A stretch of 64,000 nucleotides of DNA from contig DAINRQ010000021.1 of assembly GCA_036741775.1 (NCBI GenBank), positions 1 to 64,000 on the forward strand, given 5' to 3'. A program made the translations under genes and the position numbers. Under the pieces are notes generated by a model. That model saw nothing but the letters and a program-made list of their open reading frames with translations, was not told the origin of the DNA and made no database searches. How positions within the stretch are numbered: position 1 is the first letter of the stretch; every line of letters begins with the position of its first letter. Positions 34,754-43,816 of the stretch are shown piece after piece. Origin of the DNA: JAJKIV01 sp036741775. GTDB taxonomy: Bacteria; Gemmatimonadota; Gemmatimonadetes; Gemmatimonadales; Gemmatimonadaceae.

Positions 34754-36451
34754 TCACTTCGAGAAGTACGTCAGCTCCGGCCGATACGACCAGATCTCGC
34801 TCTCGACGCGAACGACCGCTGAACCGAGACCGGTAATGACCGCGCGGCTCGGATCCGCGTCCGGATCCTCGAGATCCGCCCACGCCGCGAGTTGCGCGAT
34901 CAGCATGAGCGCCGGCCCGTCACCGCCGGACACGCGCTCGTACACCGCATAGCCCAGCCCGCGACCACGTCGCCGAGAGGCGACGGGGCGCAACGCATTC
35001 TCGATCGAGCGGACCGATTCCGGCCGGATCGTCAGGCGAACGACCTTCTGCATGGCTGCCGGGCGACCGGCCTCGAGCCGGGCGGCCGTGCCGAGGTCGC
35101 GGCGCAGTCGGTAAACGCCGCGCGACGTCGGGTTTGCGAACGCCGTCACGTTTCGCGCGCCATCCTCGGCGTCGCCCCGCGGGTCGACGCGGTCGTCGAA
35201 CGCCTTGAATCTGATGCCGAACGCGCCGTCGACGAACGTGCCGAGGTTCGGGCCGTCGATCACCGTCCAGGCGAGCCAACTCAGCGAGTCGCCGCGCTGT
35301 GCGTGCCAGTCGAGATGTCGCCGGTATCCTTCCGCGAACGCGGCGTCCATGTCGGGCTTCGCGCGGTATGCGAACAGGAACGCGGCATCGCCGCGATCGA
35401 GAGACCGGGCTTCCCTCTGCGACGTTTCAGACGGGCACGGACGGCGCAGCACTTCGCGGTCGATCGCCTCGGCGAGCGATCGACCGCCGATGCGAGCCGT
35501 CAGAAACTCCGGTCGCCAGAAGATGGTGTGTTCCGCGCCCGGGAGGACGAACCCGGAGAAGCACAACGGTGCCGACCGAAGCTCGGTGTACGTCTGATCG
35601 ATGTACGCGGACACGCGCCCGGGATCATCGCCGACTCGGCGGAGCCATGCGGCGACGACGGCGTCGGACGACGTGCTCACCTGCGCGAACCGGATCCGCG
35701 GCTGGCGCGCGGCGGCGGCTCTGTACAATCCGACGATCGGATCGCCCGTGGCCGGGATCGGCATGCCTAACGATGCAAGGAGCGAGTCCACCCCCCAGCG
35801 CCCGAGCAGCGTCCGGATCGCGGGCGCCCGAAACGCGCCTCCGCCGTCGCCGATTTGCTTCACATCGGCGGCCGGAAGCAGCGCCCCCAGCTCGGCGGCG
35901 AAGACCGGCGATGCCACGGAGCCCGCGCTCGCTCCGATGACAGTCACGCGGGTCGGGGAAACGGGACGGGACTTCAGATACGCCAGCACCGCGCGGAGGT
36001 TGTGGTATCCCGCATGGTGAATCGTGAGCCCCCCTGTCGAGTCACCGGTCGCGCGGTACGTGGCGATCCGGGTACCGAGGTGGAGGTCGCCGGTGCAGTA
36101 GGGTACGAAGACGAACGTCTGGTCGCGGAACGGGTTCGCCGCACTCGCCCGATCGAACACCCCGTGCCGCCGCTGGCTGTAGTCGGTGGAGTCGATCCAG
36201 GTGTCGAACGCGGCTCGGCGATCGGGATCGCAGCTGTCGAGGTCCCAGCAGGCTCCGCCCCCTTGCAGGTAAACGACGATCCGCGCCGGGTCGGCCTGGC
36301 TCACCCAGAACTCGAACGGGGTGTCGAACGCGCAGCGGGTTCGGCCGCCTGGCGCGACGGTGTGCCACTCGTGTCCCTGAGCTCCCGCGGCGGCGACCAC
36401 CGGCGTTAGGCAAGCCCACACGAGGCGAACGAAAGAACGCTTGACAGACAT
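34754..36451 (-). CDS. Pectinacetylesterase / NOTUM-like secreted esterase with C-terminal extension
   Basis: The 565-residue protein starts at ATG 36449-36451 with a signal peptide. Residues 28-360 carry the pectinacetylesterase family motifs: oxyanion GGGACW (64-69), PYCTGDLHLG, and the nucleophile elbow GASAGS (Ser175); the SSTDAV-like SSDAVV segment may hold the acid. Family members usually end near 380-400 residues. Here about 180 more residues follow, ending in a ferredoxin-like segment (KVVRLTIRPESVRSIENAL...YAVYERVSGGDGPALMLIAQL) that resembles ABM/NIPSNAP-type domains. It would deacetylate polysaccharides or other acyl groups outside the cell. A LysR gene lies divergently, 61 bases away. 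Confidence 0.8.
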   Translation of the reverse strand: MSVKRSFVRLVWACLTPVVAAAGAQGHEWHTVAPGGRTRCAFDTPFEFWVSQADPARIVVYLQGGGACWDLDSCDPDRRAAFDTWIDSTDYSQRRHGVFDRASAANPFRDQTFVFVPYCTGDLHLGTRIATYRATGDSTGGLTIHHAGYHNLRAVLAYLKSRPVSPTRVTVIGASAGSVASPVFAAELGALLPAADVKQIGDGGGAFRAPAIRTLLGRWGVDSLLASLGMPIPATGDPIVGLYRAAAARQPRIRFAQVSTSSDAVVAAWLRRVGDDPGRVSAYIDQTYTELRSAPLCFSGFVLPGAEHTIFWRPEFLTARIGGRSLAEAIDREVLRRPCPSETSQREARSLDRGDAAFLFAYRAKPDMDAAFAEGYRRHLDWHAQRGDSLSWLAWTVIDGPNLGTFVDGAFGIRFKAFDDRVDPRGDAEDGARNVTAFANPTSRGVYRLRRDLGTAARLEAGRPAAMQKVVRLTIRPESVRSIENALRPVASRRRGRGLGYAVYERVSGGDGPALMLIAQLAAWADLEDPDADPSRAVITGLGSAVVRVESEIWSYRPELTYFSK

Positions 36452-36512
36452 GCCGCACGGTGCCAACCTCCGTCCCATAAAACAAGCCACGCGATGTTAT
36501 AGCGACGACAAA

Positions 36513-37454
36513 ATGCCTTTATCCGAAGCCCGGCTCAGCCCCGAGCTCCCGTACCTCGAAGTCTTCTACGCCGTCTGCGCCGAGGGCGGGTTCACGGCCG
36601 CGGCAGATCGCCTGGGGCGGACGCAGCCCGCCATCTCCTACCAGGTGCGCTCGCTCGAGCGCGTGCTGAACGCGAAGCTCATCGAGCGCGGCGGACGCCG
36701 CGTCCTCCTCACGCCCGCGGGGGAACGGCTCCGTTCGTTCTGTCACGAGTTCTTCGGCGAGCTTGCCCGCGTCCGTAGCGAATGTGTCGGCGGCCATCGT
36801 CCCGCTCCGCTCCGCCTCGGCTCCGCCTCGGGGTTCGGCCGCTACGTGCTCGTGCCCGCCCTGCACCGACTTGCCGAGTCGCGGGCCAGGCGCCGCGAGC
36901 CGGCACTCACCCCGCACGTTGCCTTCGACTCGGCGGACGTCGTCGTGGGGCGCCTCGAGCGCGGTGAGTGCGACGCGGTGTTCGTCTACAACCGTCGGAT
37001 CACGAATCATCTCCGGTATCGGCCGGTGTACGACGAGGAGCTGGTCCTGATCTCCGCCACGCGGCGGCGTGGACGGAAGGCGCCGGACCTCTCTACGCTC
37101 GACGCGTTCGAGCGAACCCCGTTCGTGACGTATCAGGAAGGTGACTATGTCTTCGGGCGCTGGTTCGACGCGACCTTCGCCGACCAGCCGGCGACGCTTC
37201 AGAGTGTCGCGCACTTCAGCGAGCTCGAGGAGGTCATCGACTTCGTGCGCCGTGGGGCGGGATTGTCGATCGTGCCGCGTGATGCGGTTCGGGCGGCGTA
37301 CGAGCGCGGCGAGGTGGAGATCATGTACACGGGTCGCGGCGCGCCGTGCCTGAATCAGGTGTACATGGTCGTGCGGTCAGGCAGTACGATCACGCGAGAC
37401 ATCCAACAGCTCGTCGGCGTGCTGAGGGCCATGCCGGTGTCGCCGACGGCCTGA
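36513..37454 (+). CDS. LysR-family transcriptional regulator
   Basis: The 313-residue protein begins at ATG 36513. Its winged helix is at about 8-70 (LEVFYAVCAEGGFTAAADRLGRTQPAISYQVRSLER), followed by the periplasmic-binding-like effector domain (RYVLVPALHRLAESRAR...). It is divergent from the esterase gene, with 61 bases between start codons, the usual arrangement for a LysR regulator and its target. The effector is unknown. Confidence 0.9.
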   Translation: MPLSEARLSPELPYLEVFYAVCAEGGFTAAADRLGRTQPAISYQVRSLERVLNAKLIERGGRRVLLTPAGERLRSFCHEFFGELARVRSECVGGHRPAPLRLGSASGFGRYVLVPALHRLAESRARRREPALTPHVAFDSADVVVGRLERGECDAVFVYNRRITNHLRYRPVYDEELVLISATRRRGRKAPDLSTLDAFERTPFVTYQEGDYVFGRWFDATFADQPATLQSVAHFSELEEVIDFVRRGAGLSIVPRDAVRAAYERGEVEIMYTGRGAPCLNQVYMVVRSGSTITRDIQQLVGVLRAMPVSPTA

Positions 37455-37641
37455 CCCGACTCTGTCGTTCAGCCTGCCGTCATCGCGCATCAAGCATCCA
37501 GAAGGGCGGGAGCGGAAGACGAGGATGAGCGGATGAGCGACATCCATTCGTCTCGCAGGACGGCTCGGCTCGCCGGGGCCGAAAACGATGGGGAACGACT
37601 GCGCGCGGACACCACGCGGCCGAGGAGCTGTTCCCCTTACG

Positions 37642-39204
37642 CTACCTCGCTTCCGCGGCGGCGCTCGGCGTCCCGTAGCGATCGACGGCCGTCACCACCA
37701 CGCGTGCAGGCCGCTTGGCGCCGACCGGGGCGACGACGAGGCGTCGCTGCGAACCCGGCAGGACCCACGTCTTCCACGTCCCGTCCGTGAGTGCCTGCAC
37801 CGTCCACCAACGCACGCGACGGCGATTCCCCGGCGCCATCGTGACGACGTGCTCGCCGGTCGCGGTGTCGGGACGCACGCGGGCGGTCGGGCGCGCGGGG
37901 CGCGTCTTGCTGAGCCACGGCGACGCCGGGACGAGTGCCGGCTCCGCGTACAGCTCCGCGCGAAGCCGGTCCGCGAGCGCCGCAGCACTCGTCGGGGCGG
38001 GCGGTTGGGTCGCGACGCCCACGAGTACGGAATCGCGTTGCACCGTATTCGCCGGCATGAGCGCGCGCATGCTGAAATGGATGTCTCCACCCGCGTTCGC
38101 TTCGCGCGTCACGCGGATCTGGTCGAGCAGCTCGTTCGGCGGCCACACCGTGCCGGCGGCGCGACTCGCGTTATGCCCGGGCCAGACATGTCGCTGCTTC
38201 CGGTTCTCACTCATCCACCAGCGGAGGAGCGTCGGATAGCTCTGTGCGGTCTGCGCGATGGGCCAGTAGAGCTGCGGCACGAAGTAATCCACCCACCCTT
38301 CGTGCAGCCACTTTCGCGCGTCGGCGTAGAGCTTGTCGTACGCGTCGAAGCCGGCGATCTCCGGCGGTGTCCCCGGACGCCAGATGCCGAACGGGCTGAT
38401 CCCCACCTTCACCCACGGCTTGAGCGCTTTCGTGCGGCGATAGATGTCGCGGATGAGGATGTTCACGTTCTCGCGCCGCCAGTCATTGAGCTCGAGCTTT
38501 CCGCCGCCTTTGACGTACCGCGCATAGCTCGCCGAGTCGGGGAAGGGAATCGCCGCGCTATCCGCCCCGATCTCGGGATACGGATAGAAATAGTCGTCGA
38601 TGTGAATGCCGTCGACGTCATAACGCCGGACGACGTCGAGCATCACGCGCAGCGTCTGCGCGCGCACGGCGGGCTCGCCGGGATCCATCCATCGGTATCG
38701 CCCGTAATCGCGCACGAGGTCGGGCCGAGTGACGCCGAGGTGCGTGCGAGCGGGGTCGCTCCGCGCGCTGGGGTGTCGCGCGCGGTACGGGTTGAACCAC
38801 GCGTGCAGCTCGAGTCCGCGCTTGTGCGCCTCCTCGATCGCGAACGTCAGTGGATCGTAGTAGGGCTCCGGTGCTCGCCCTTCCACTCCGGTGAGGTACG
38901 CCGACCACGGCTCGTAGGGCGAGTCGTAGAGCGCATCGGCTGCCGGGCGAACTTGCAGCACGACGGCGTTCAGGTTGAGCGCGACGCACCGATTGAGAAT
39001 CGCGATGAGCTCGGCCTGCTGTTCCCAGGTGGAGAGCCCGGGTCGTGACGGCCAGTCGATGTTCGCGACGGTCGCGACCCACGCGCCGCGGAACTCGCGC
39101 TGAATGGGCGGTGGGTCGTCCGATTGCGCAACAACGGGATTCGCGACGACGACGAAGCAGACGGCCGCGAGCGCGGCACGACGAGCGAAGGACGACAGGC
39201 GCAC
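37642..39204 (-). CDS. Glycoside hydrolase-like GHL10 (DUF187) protein, secreted
   Basis: A 520-residue precursor with a signal peptide (ending VVAQ) and the GHL10 TIM-barrel (about 38-400): REFRGAWVATVANIDWPS, ALNLNAVVLQVRPAADALY, HAWFNPYRA, YDVDGIHIDDYFYP (acidic residues likely catalytic) and VDYFVPQLYWP. The family hydrolyses peptidoglycan-type glycans in characterised cases. The C-terminal about 100 residues form a beta-rich domain. Start ATG 39202-39204. Confidence 0.9.
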   Translation of the reverse strand: MRLSSFARRAALAAVCFVVVANPVVAQSDDPPPIQREFRGAWVATVANIDWPSRPGLSTWEQQAELIAILNRCVALNLNAVVLQVRPAADALYDSPYEPWSAYLTGVEGRAPEPYYDPLTFAIEEAHKRGLELHAWFNPYRARHPSARSDPARTHLGVTRPDLVRDYGRYRWMDPGEPAVRAQTLRVMLDVVRRYDVDGIHIDDYFYPYPEIGADSAAIPFPDSASYARYVKGGGKLELNDWRRENVNILIRDIYRRTKALKPWVKVGISPFGIWRPGTPPEIAGFDAYDKLYADARKWLHEGWVDYFVPQLYWPIAQTAQSYPTLLRWWMSENRKQRHVWPGHNASRAAGTVWPPNELLDQIRVTREANAGGDIHFSMRALMPANTVQRDSVLVGVATQPPAPTSAAALADRLRAELYAEPALVPASPWLSKTRPARPTARVRPDTATGEHVVTMAPGNRRRVRWWTVQALTDGTWKTWVLPGSQRRLVVAPVGAKRPARVVVTAVDRYGTPSAAAEAR

Positions 39205-39291
39205 GGGAATGGAGGCGGGAGTCGCGGGAGAACGTAGCGCCCGCGACCGCGGTTGTCATCCCACATCGTTGTCATTCCTCGCCCCGCTCGG

Positions 39292-40003
39292 GATGATCGC
39301 GGGTTACCGAACCTCCCCACGAACGACTTCACCACACCATCGAACTCGTTCGGCCGGTCCAGCATCACGAAGACGCCAGCGTCCGCGATCTGTACCGTCT
39401 CCAGCCGCCGGGGCTGCGGCATGGGCTACCCTTGAGCGATCAGCGCGTACACGCGCCGCGCCGCCGAGTCGGATCCGGTCCGCTGCAGAAGCATGGTCCG
39501 CATCTGCTCGGACGCGCGTTCGTACGGCACCTGTACCGGAATCACCACCGCCGGAATGGGGAGCGCAGCATACTCGGCCGACACGTCGGCGGTCATGTAC
39601 TCGAGGTAGTAGCGGATCTGAATCGGCATGGGCGACGTCAGCTGCTCCGTCTTCAACCGCTCGGCGACTTCGGGCTGTCACGACAGCGCCTGTGCCGGAA
39701 ACGCGCCGGCTCGCCCCATCGTCGGCGTGACTGACCGGAAGAAGGTCGCCTGGGCACCGTGGACGAACACGTCCCGCGCGACGCTGTCGCGCGCCCCGGG
39801 CCGCTGCGGGTCAGCGTTGGGCGGCAGACGAAACGCGGGTGGCGCCCCGCCCACCACGATCAGCCCGCGAGCCCGTGAATCGTGTTGTCGATCGACCCGT
39901 CGGGCCGGAGACCAGGCTGGGGCACCTGGGGCGCTCGGTGAGTTCCCTGGAGCGCCGTCGCGAGCGCCAGGAGTGCGAGAGAAGGACTCATGCGCGCACG
40001 ATG
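39292..40003 (-). pseudogene. Decayed secreted alpha/beta-hydrolase gene
   Basis: Reading the minus strand, a signal-peptide-like start (MSPSLALLALATALQG, near 40003) is followed by a frame change near 39880. The second frame contains GLIVVGGAPPAF and later ADVSAEYAALPIPAVVIPVQVPYE and VQIADAGVFVMLDRPNEFDGVV, the last resembling the C-terminal His region of alpha/beta-hydrolases. That single frame is interrupted by in-frame TGA (39678-39680) and TAG (39426-39428). One frameshift plus two stops indicates a nonfunctional gene. The predicted nucleophile elbow was not found. Confidence 0.7.
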
Positions 40004-40194
40004 AAGCGCGACACGCCGGCGACCAACGGCCGTTCCGCGAACGCGCATCAGGTCCGATGAACGCGCGGTGTTGCTCGATGAACGGCACACCGCGCCGCGA
40101 CCATCGTCCGGCAACGACCGACCCGGTATCGAGCGCGCTTCGTCCCTCGGGATCGCGGCCGGCGTCAGCGAGGGTTGCGCGACAGCGACCCTAT

Positions 40195-40207
40195 GTAGAA
40201 GTTCTAC
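40195..40207. promoter_or_regulatory. Candidate PadR operator
   Basis: GTAGAAGTTCTAC is a palindrome around a central G. It ends 4 bases before the ATG of the PadR gene. Its place and symmetry suit autorepression of the padR-permease operon. The palindrome is seen; the binding is inferred. Confidence 0.6.
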
Positions 40208-40211
40208 CAAC

Positions 40212-40529
40212 ATGGGACGACAGCTTGGATACGCCACCGTCGCCGTGCTCAAGGCCATGGCCGACGGCGCCCGCTACGGGCTCGACATCATCGACGCCAC
40301 CGGACTCCCCAGTGGCACGGTGTACCCCGCGCTCGCGTCGAGCGAACGGCGCGGCTACGTCACCGGAACGTGGGAATCGGCGACCGTCGCCACGCGTGAG
40401 GGGCGGCCGCGCCGCCGCTACTACCGCCTAACGAGCGCGGGTAAGGCCGCGCTCGCCGAGGCGGTCCGGTACTACGGGCCACTCGCCGCGAGCGGGTGGG
40501 CCGACGACGCCGTGCCCGAAGGACGCTGA
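40212..40529 (+). CDS. PadR-family transcriptional regulator
   Basis: The 105-residue protein has the PadR winged helix: QLGYATVAVLKAMADGARYGLDIIDATGLPSGTVYPALASSERRGYV, then GRPRRRYYRLTSAGKAAL. Such short PadR proteins typically sit before ADOP permease genes. Start ATG 40212 follows the palindrome at 40195-40207. One base separates it from the permease gene, so they are cotranscribed. Confidence 0.93.
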   Translation: MGRQLGYATVAVLKAMADGARYGLDIIDATGLPSGTVYPALASSERRGYVTGTWESATVATREGRPRRRYYRLTSAGKAALAEAVRYYGPLAASGWADDAVPEGR

Positions 40530-40530
40530 C

Positions 40531-43200
40531 GTGCCATCCGCCGCCGACACCACGCTCCGCCTCTGCCGCGCCTTCCTCGCCGCCCTGTCGCACATCGTCC
40601 CCGGCGACCGGCGCCGCAACTGGCGCGACGAATGGGACGGCGAGCTCTGGGAGCTCATGCGCCGAGCGGAACGCGTGCCGCGACGCTACGGCAGCCCGCG
40701 ACGCGCCGCCCTCTCGTTCACGCTCGGCGCCCTGCCACACGCGCTTCACGAATGGAGACAGGGGTGGACGATGGAGCTCTTGCTCAAGGATGTGCGCCAT
40801 GCCGTGCGGTCCGTCCTGCGCAACCGCGGCTTCGCGCTGACGGCCATCCTCCTCATCGCGGTCGGTGTCGGCGCGAACACGACGGTGTTCACCATCGTCG
40901 AGGCGGTGCTCTTCCGTCCGCCAGCCGGGGTCGTCGACCCTGAACGCATTGTCCAGCTGGGACGTGGCACGAGTCCTAACGACTTCGACAACTGGTCGCA
41001 TCCACGCTACGTGGCCTTCCGTGACGAGACGCAGGTGTTCTCGGAGCTCGCGGCATGGGTGGCGGGCGAGGTGGTCATCGGTAGCGGCGACGAAACGGAG
41101 CTTGCGGCCGCGCAGGTCGTGTCCGCGAACTACTTCAGGATGCTGGGCGCACGGCCGGCGCTAGGTCGCTGGTTCACGGACGCGGAGGAACGCGAGGTGG
41201 GTGGCCATCCCGTCGCGATCCTGAGCGACCAGCTCTGGCGAACGCGGTACGCCGCCGCGCGCGACGTGATCGGTAAGACGCTGGTGGTCCGCGCGGAAAC
41301 GTTCACGGTCGTCGGAGTCGCGCCGCGCGGGTTCGTCGGTGCCGACATCGGATCGACCCGCCCGGACTTCTGGGTGCCGCTGTCGATGCATGCGGCCATC
41401 CTCGGCGGCGGTATGCAACGACTCGGTAACCCACAACTCAGCTGGCTCTGGGTCGCCGGGCGGCTCGCCCCGGATGTCGGGGTGGCGCAGGCCGGTGCCG
41501 CCGTCCGATCGATCATGGGGGAGCTCGAGCGTGACAGGCCCACCGACCGGAGAGAGGGTGTCCAGCTCGTCGCCGGGCTCGGGCTTCGTCCCGAGGAGCG
41601 CGCGATGGCTCGGCGCATTCTCGTCGTGCTCATGTCCATCGTGGGCGGACTGCTTCTCATCGCGAGCGCGAACCTCGCCGGCCTCCTGCTCGCGCGCGGC
41701 GCGGCGAGGCGTGGCGAGATGGCGGTGCGTCTCGCCATCGGAGCGAGCCGAGGGCGACTCGTCAGGCAGCTGGTGCTGGAGACCGTCGCGATCGCGACGC
41801 TCGGCAGCGTGGCTGCGTTCCTGCTGACGTTCTGGACGGCGAAGCTCGTGACGCCGCTCATCCCGTACGATGTGGCGGTCTCGTACACGCCGGACATGCG
41901 AGTCTTGATGTTCGCGATCGTCGTGGGCGTTGGGACGAGCGTGATCTTTGGCCTCGCACCGGCATGGCGGTCCGCGCGCACCGACCTCATCACCGTGATG
42001 CGCGGCGACAGCACTGCCGTGGCCGGGGATCGTGGGCGGCTCATGCGCGGTCTGGCGGTGGGGCAGTTTGCTCTCTCGTTCATCCTCCTCGCGAACACCG
42101 GATTGCTCGTGCGAAGCGTTCAGCGTATGAACGCGACCGATCCCGGCTTTCGCACGGCGGACGTGCTCGTGGGCGAGCTCGACCTGAGTGGCGTCGCCTC
42201 ATCGGCCCCAGCCAGACCAAGGGTAGTGGAAGTGATGGCGCGGCTCGCGTCGCTGCCGGGTGTCGTGGGTGTCGCGCGCGCCTCTGCGGTGCCGGCATCG
42301 GGCCCCATGGCGAGCCGCTCCATGTGGCGGGTGGACGGTATCGACGCCGGGTCGCTGCCGCCTAACGTGCGGTACATGACGGTGGATACGGCCTACCTGC
42401 CCCTCATGGGCGTCAGGATTCTCCGGGGCCGCGGCTTCACGGCCGCCGACACCTCGAACGCGACGCCGGTCATGGTCATCAACGAGACAATGGCGCGTCG
42501 CCTCTGGCCCGAAGGGAATGCACTCGGCAACGACGTCGCCTACGGTACGCTCGAGGGGCCGCGCACGGCGCGCGTCATCGGCATCGCGGCGGACACGCGG
42601 AACCGGTCGTTGCGTGAGCCACCGGGATTGCAGGCGTACATTCCGGTTTCGCAGGAGGCGCGCGGCCGGATCCTCCTGCACGTTCGGACGGCCACGCCGA
42701 CGCCCGCGTTCGCGAGCCGTGCTGCCGCGGAGATCAGGCGTACTGTACCGGGCGTCCCGGCCGTGTCGTTCGAGACGGTGCGCCAGCATCTCGGCCGGTC
42801 GCTCGCGGATGTGCAGCTGATCGCGTCGCTCGGTGCGCTGTTCAGCGCGCTGGCGCTGGCGCTCGCCGTCGCGGGGCTGTACGGCGTGATCGCCTACGGC
42901 GCGACGCGCCGGCAGCGGGAGTACGGGGTTCGCCTCGCGCTCGGCGCGACGCCGCGCCAGATCGCCGGGCTCGTCACGGGGCAGGGGGCGCGGCTGGTCG
43001 CGACCGGCACCGTCGCCGGGGCGTTAGGCGCTGCGGGCACCGGGCACCTGCTGCGGAACCAGCTCTTCGGCGTCACGCCGTACGACCCGGTGACGTTCGT
43101 GACGATCGCAGCGGTGCTGGGCATTGCCGCGATCGCGGCGACGCTGGTGCCGGCGCTCGGCGCGGCGCGATCGGACCCCATGGGCTCGCTGCGGGACTGA
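40531..43200 (+). CDS. FtsX-type ADOP permease (PadR-linked)
   Basis: An 889-residue permease starting at GTG 40531, one base after padR. A soluble helical prefix (about 1-75, WRDEWDGELWELMRRAERVPRR) precedes the standard ADOP core: DVRHAVRSVLRNRGFALTAILLIAVGVGANT at TM1, two MacB-like periplasmic domains, FtsX repeats GEMAVRLAIGASRGRL and REYGVRLALGATPRQI, and the end LGAARSDPMGSLRD. The prefix is characteristic of PadR-linked members. Expected to be an envelope stress or export protein under PadR control. Confidence 0.92.
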   Translation: MPSAADTTLRLCRAFLAALSHIVPGDRRRNWRDEWDGELWELMRRAERVPRRYGSPRRAALSFTLGALPHALHEWRQGWTMELLLKDVRHAVRSVLRNRGFALTAILLIAVGVGANTTVFTIVEAVLFRPPAGVVDPERIVQLGRGTSPNDFDNWSHPRYVAFRDETQVFSELAAWVAGEVVIGSGDETELAAAQVVSANYFRMLGARPALGRWFTDAEEREVGGHPVAILSDQLWRTRYAAARDVIGKTLVVRAETFTVVGVAPRGFVGADIGSTRPDFWVPLSMHAAILGGGMQRLGNPQLSWLWVAGRLAPDVGVAQAGAAVRSIMGELERDRPTDRREGVQLVAGLGLRPEERAMARRILVVLMSIVGGLLLIASANLAGLLLARGAARRGEMAVRLAIGASRGRLVRQLVLETVAIATLGSVAAFLLTFWTAKLVTPLIPYDVAVSYTPDMRVLMFAIVVGVGTSVIFGLAPAWRSARTDLITVMRGDSTAVAGDRGRLMRGLAVGQFALSFILLANTGLLVRSVQRMNATDPGFRTADVLVGELDLSGVASSAPARPRVVEVMARLASLPGVVGVARASAVPASGPMASRSMWRVDGIDAGSLPPNVRYMTVDTAYLPLMGVRILRGRGFTAADTSNATPVMVINETMARRLWPEGNALGNDVAYGTLEGPRTARVIGIAADTRNRSLREPPGLQAYIPVSQEARGRILLHVRTATPTPAFASRAAAEIRRTVPGVPAVSFETVRQHLGRSLADVQLIASLGALFSALALALAVAGLYGVIAYGATRRQREYGVRLALGATPRQIAGLVTGQGARLVATGTVAGALGAAGTGHLLRNQLFGVTPYDPVTFVTIAAVLGIAAIAATLVPALGAARSDPMGSLRD

Positions 43201-43214
43201 CGCATCCACCAAAT

Positions 43215-43231
43215 GGGGTCAGAGTCGAATT
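43215..43231 (+). repeat. GGGGTCAGAGTCGAAT element
   Basis: Single copy of the dispersed element in the gap after the permease gene. Similar to one arm of the palindrome at 47734-47811, but it diverges after the GAAT. Confidence 0.7.
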
Positions 43232-43309
43232 GAATCGTTCGGATGCCGATCGACGCAATCTCATCCCAGCCGGTCCCGCTGGCGACCCTGATCTACAGGA
43301 GGATCGACG

Positions 43310-43753
43310 ATGCGGTGGTATACGACCTTGCTAGCGTTAGGTAGCCTGCTCGTGGCGACGCCGCGAGCGGGTGCGCAGAGCGTGGCCGGGACTTGGACGG
43401 TCACGTACGACTCGGACATCAACACGGGCGGCGACGTCGTCACGGTGAAGAAGCGCTCGACGGGCCGCCTCGTGCTGGAACAGCGCGGGGATTCGGTCTT
43501 CGGGAGGTTCATGCCCGACGGCATGCCTGATCCGGAACGTCCGCTCAGCGGAACGTTCGACGGGAAGGTGCTCAGGCTCACGACCGGCCTGCTCCGTCGC
43601 ACGGTTCGCATCAATGGGCAGCCGACGGAGATGCCGACCCGCACAGACTGGATGGGCGCCCTGAAGGGCGCAACGCTCCAGGGGACGATGCTGATTCAGA
43701 TCGGTGAGCGCCCCGCCCCACCGAGGCGGTGGGAGGCAGTTCCTGTCGGGTAA
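43310..43753 (+). CDS. Small secreted protein, unknown function
   Basis: 147 residues. Start ATG 43310 with AGGAGG 7 bases upstream, and a signal peptide ending PRAGAQ. The mature chain looks like a single beta-barrel of lipocalin-like type (GTWTVTYDSDINTGGDVVTVKKRSTGRLVLEQRGDSVFG...). Such proteins are common in this phylum; no specific role can be given. Confidence 0.75.
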   Translation: MRWYTTLLALGSLLVATPRAGAQSVAGTWTVTYDSDINTGGDVVTVKKRSTGRLVLEQRGDSVFGRFMPDGMPDPERPLSGTFDGKVLRLTTGLLRRTVRINGQPTEMPTRTDWMGALKGATLQGTMLIQIGERPAPPRRWEAVPVG

Positions 43754-43816
43754 GGTCCGTCGGCCCTAGTGTTGCAAAGTCGAGTCGGGTACGAACCCGT
43801 ACCTTCAGGCTCGACC

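Noticed and set aside
39426..39680. In-frame TGA in the decayed hydrolase as a possible selenocysteine codon
   Set aside because: The same gene has a second in-frame stop (TAG) and a frameshift, so decay is simpler. No SECIS-like hairpin was evident.
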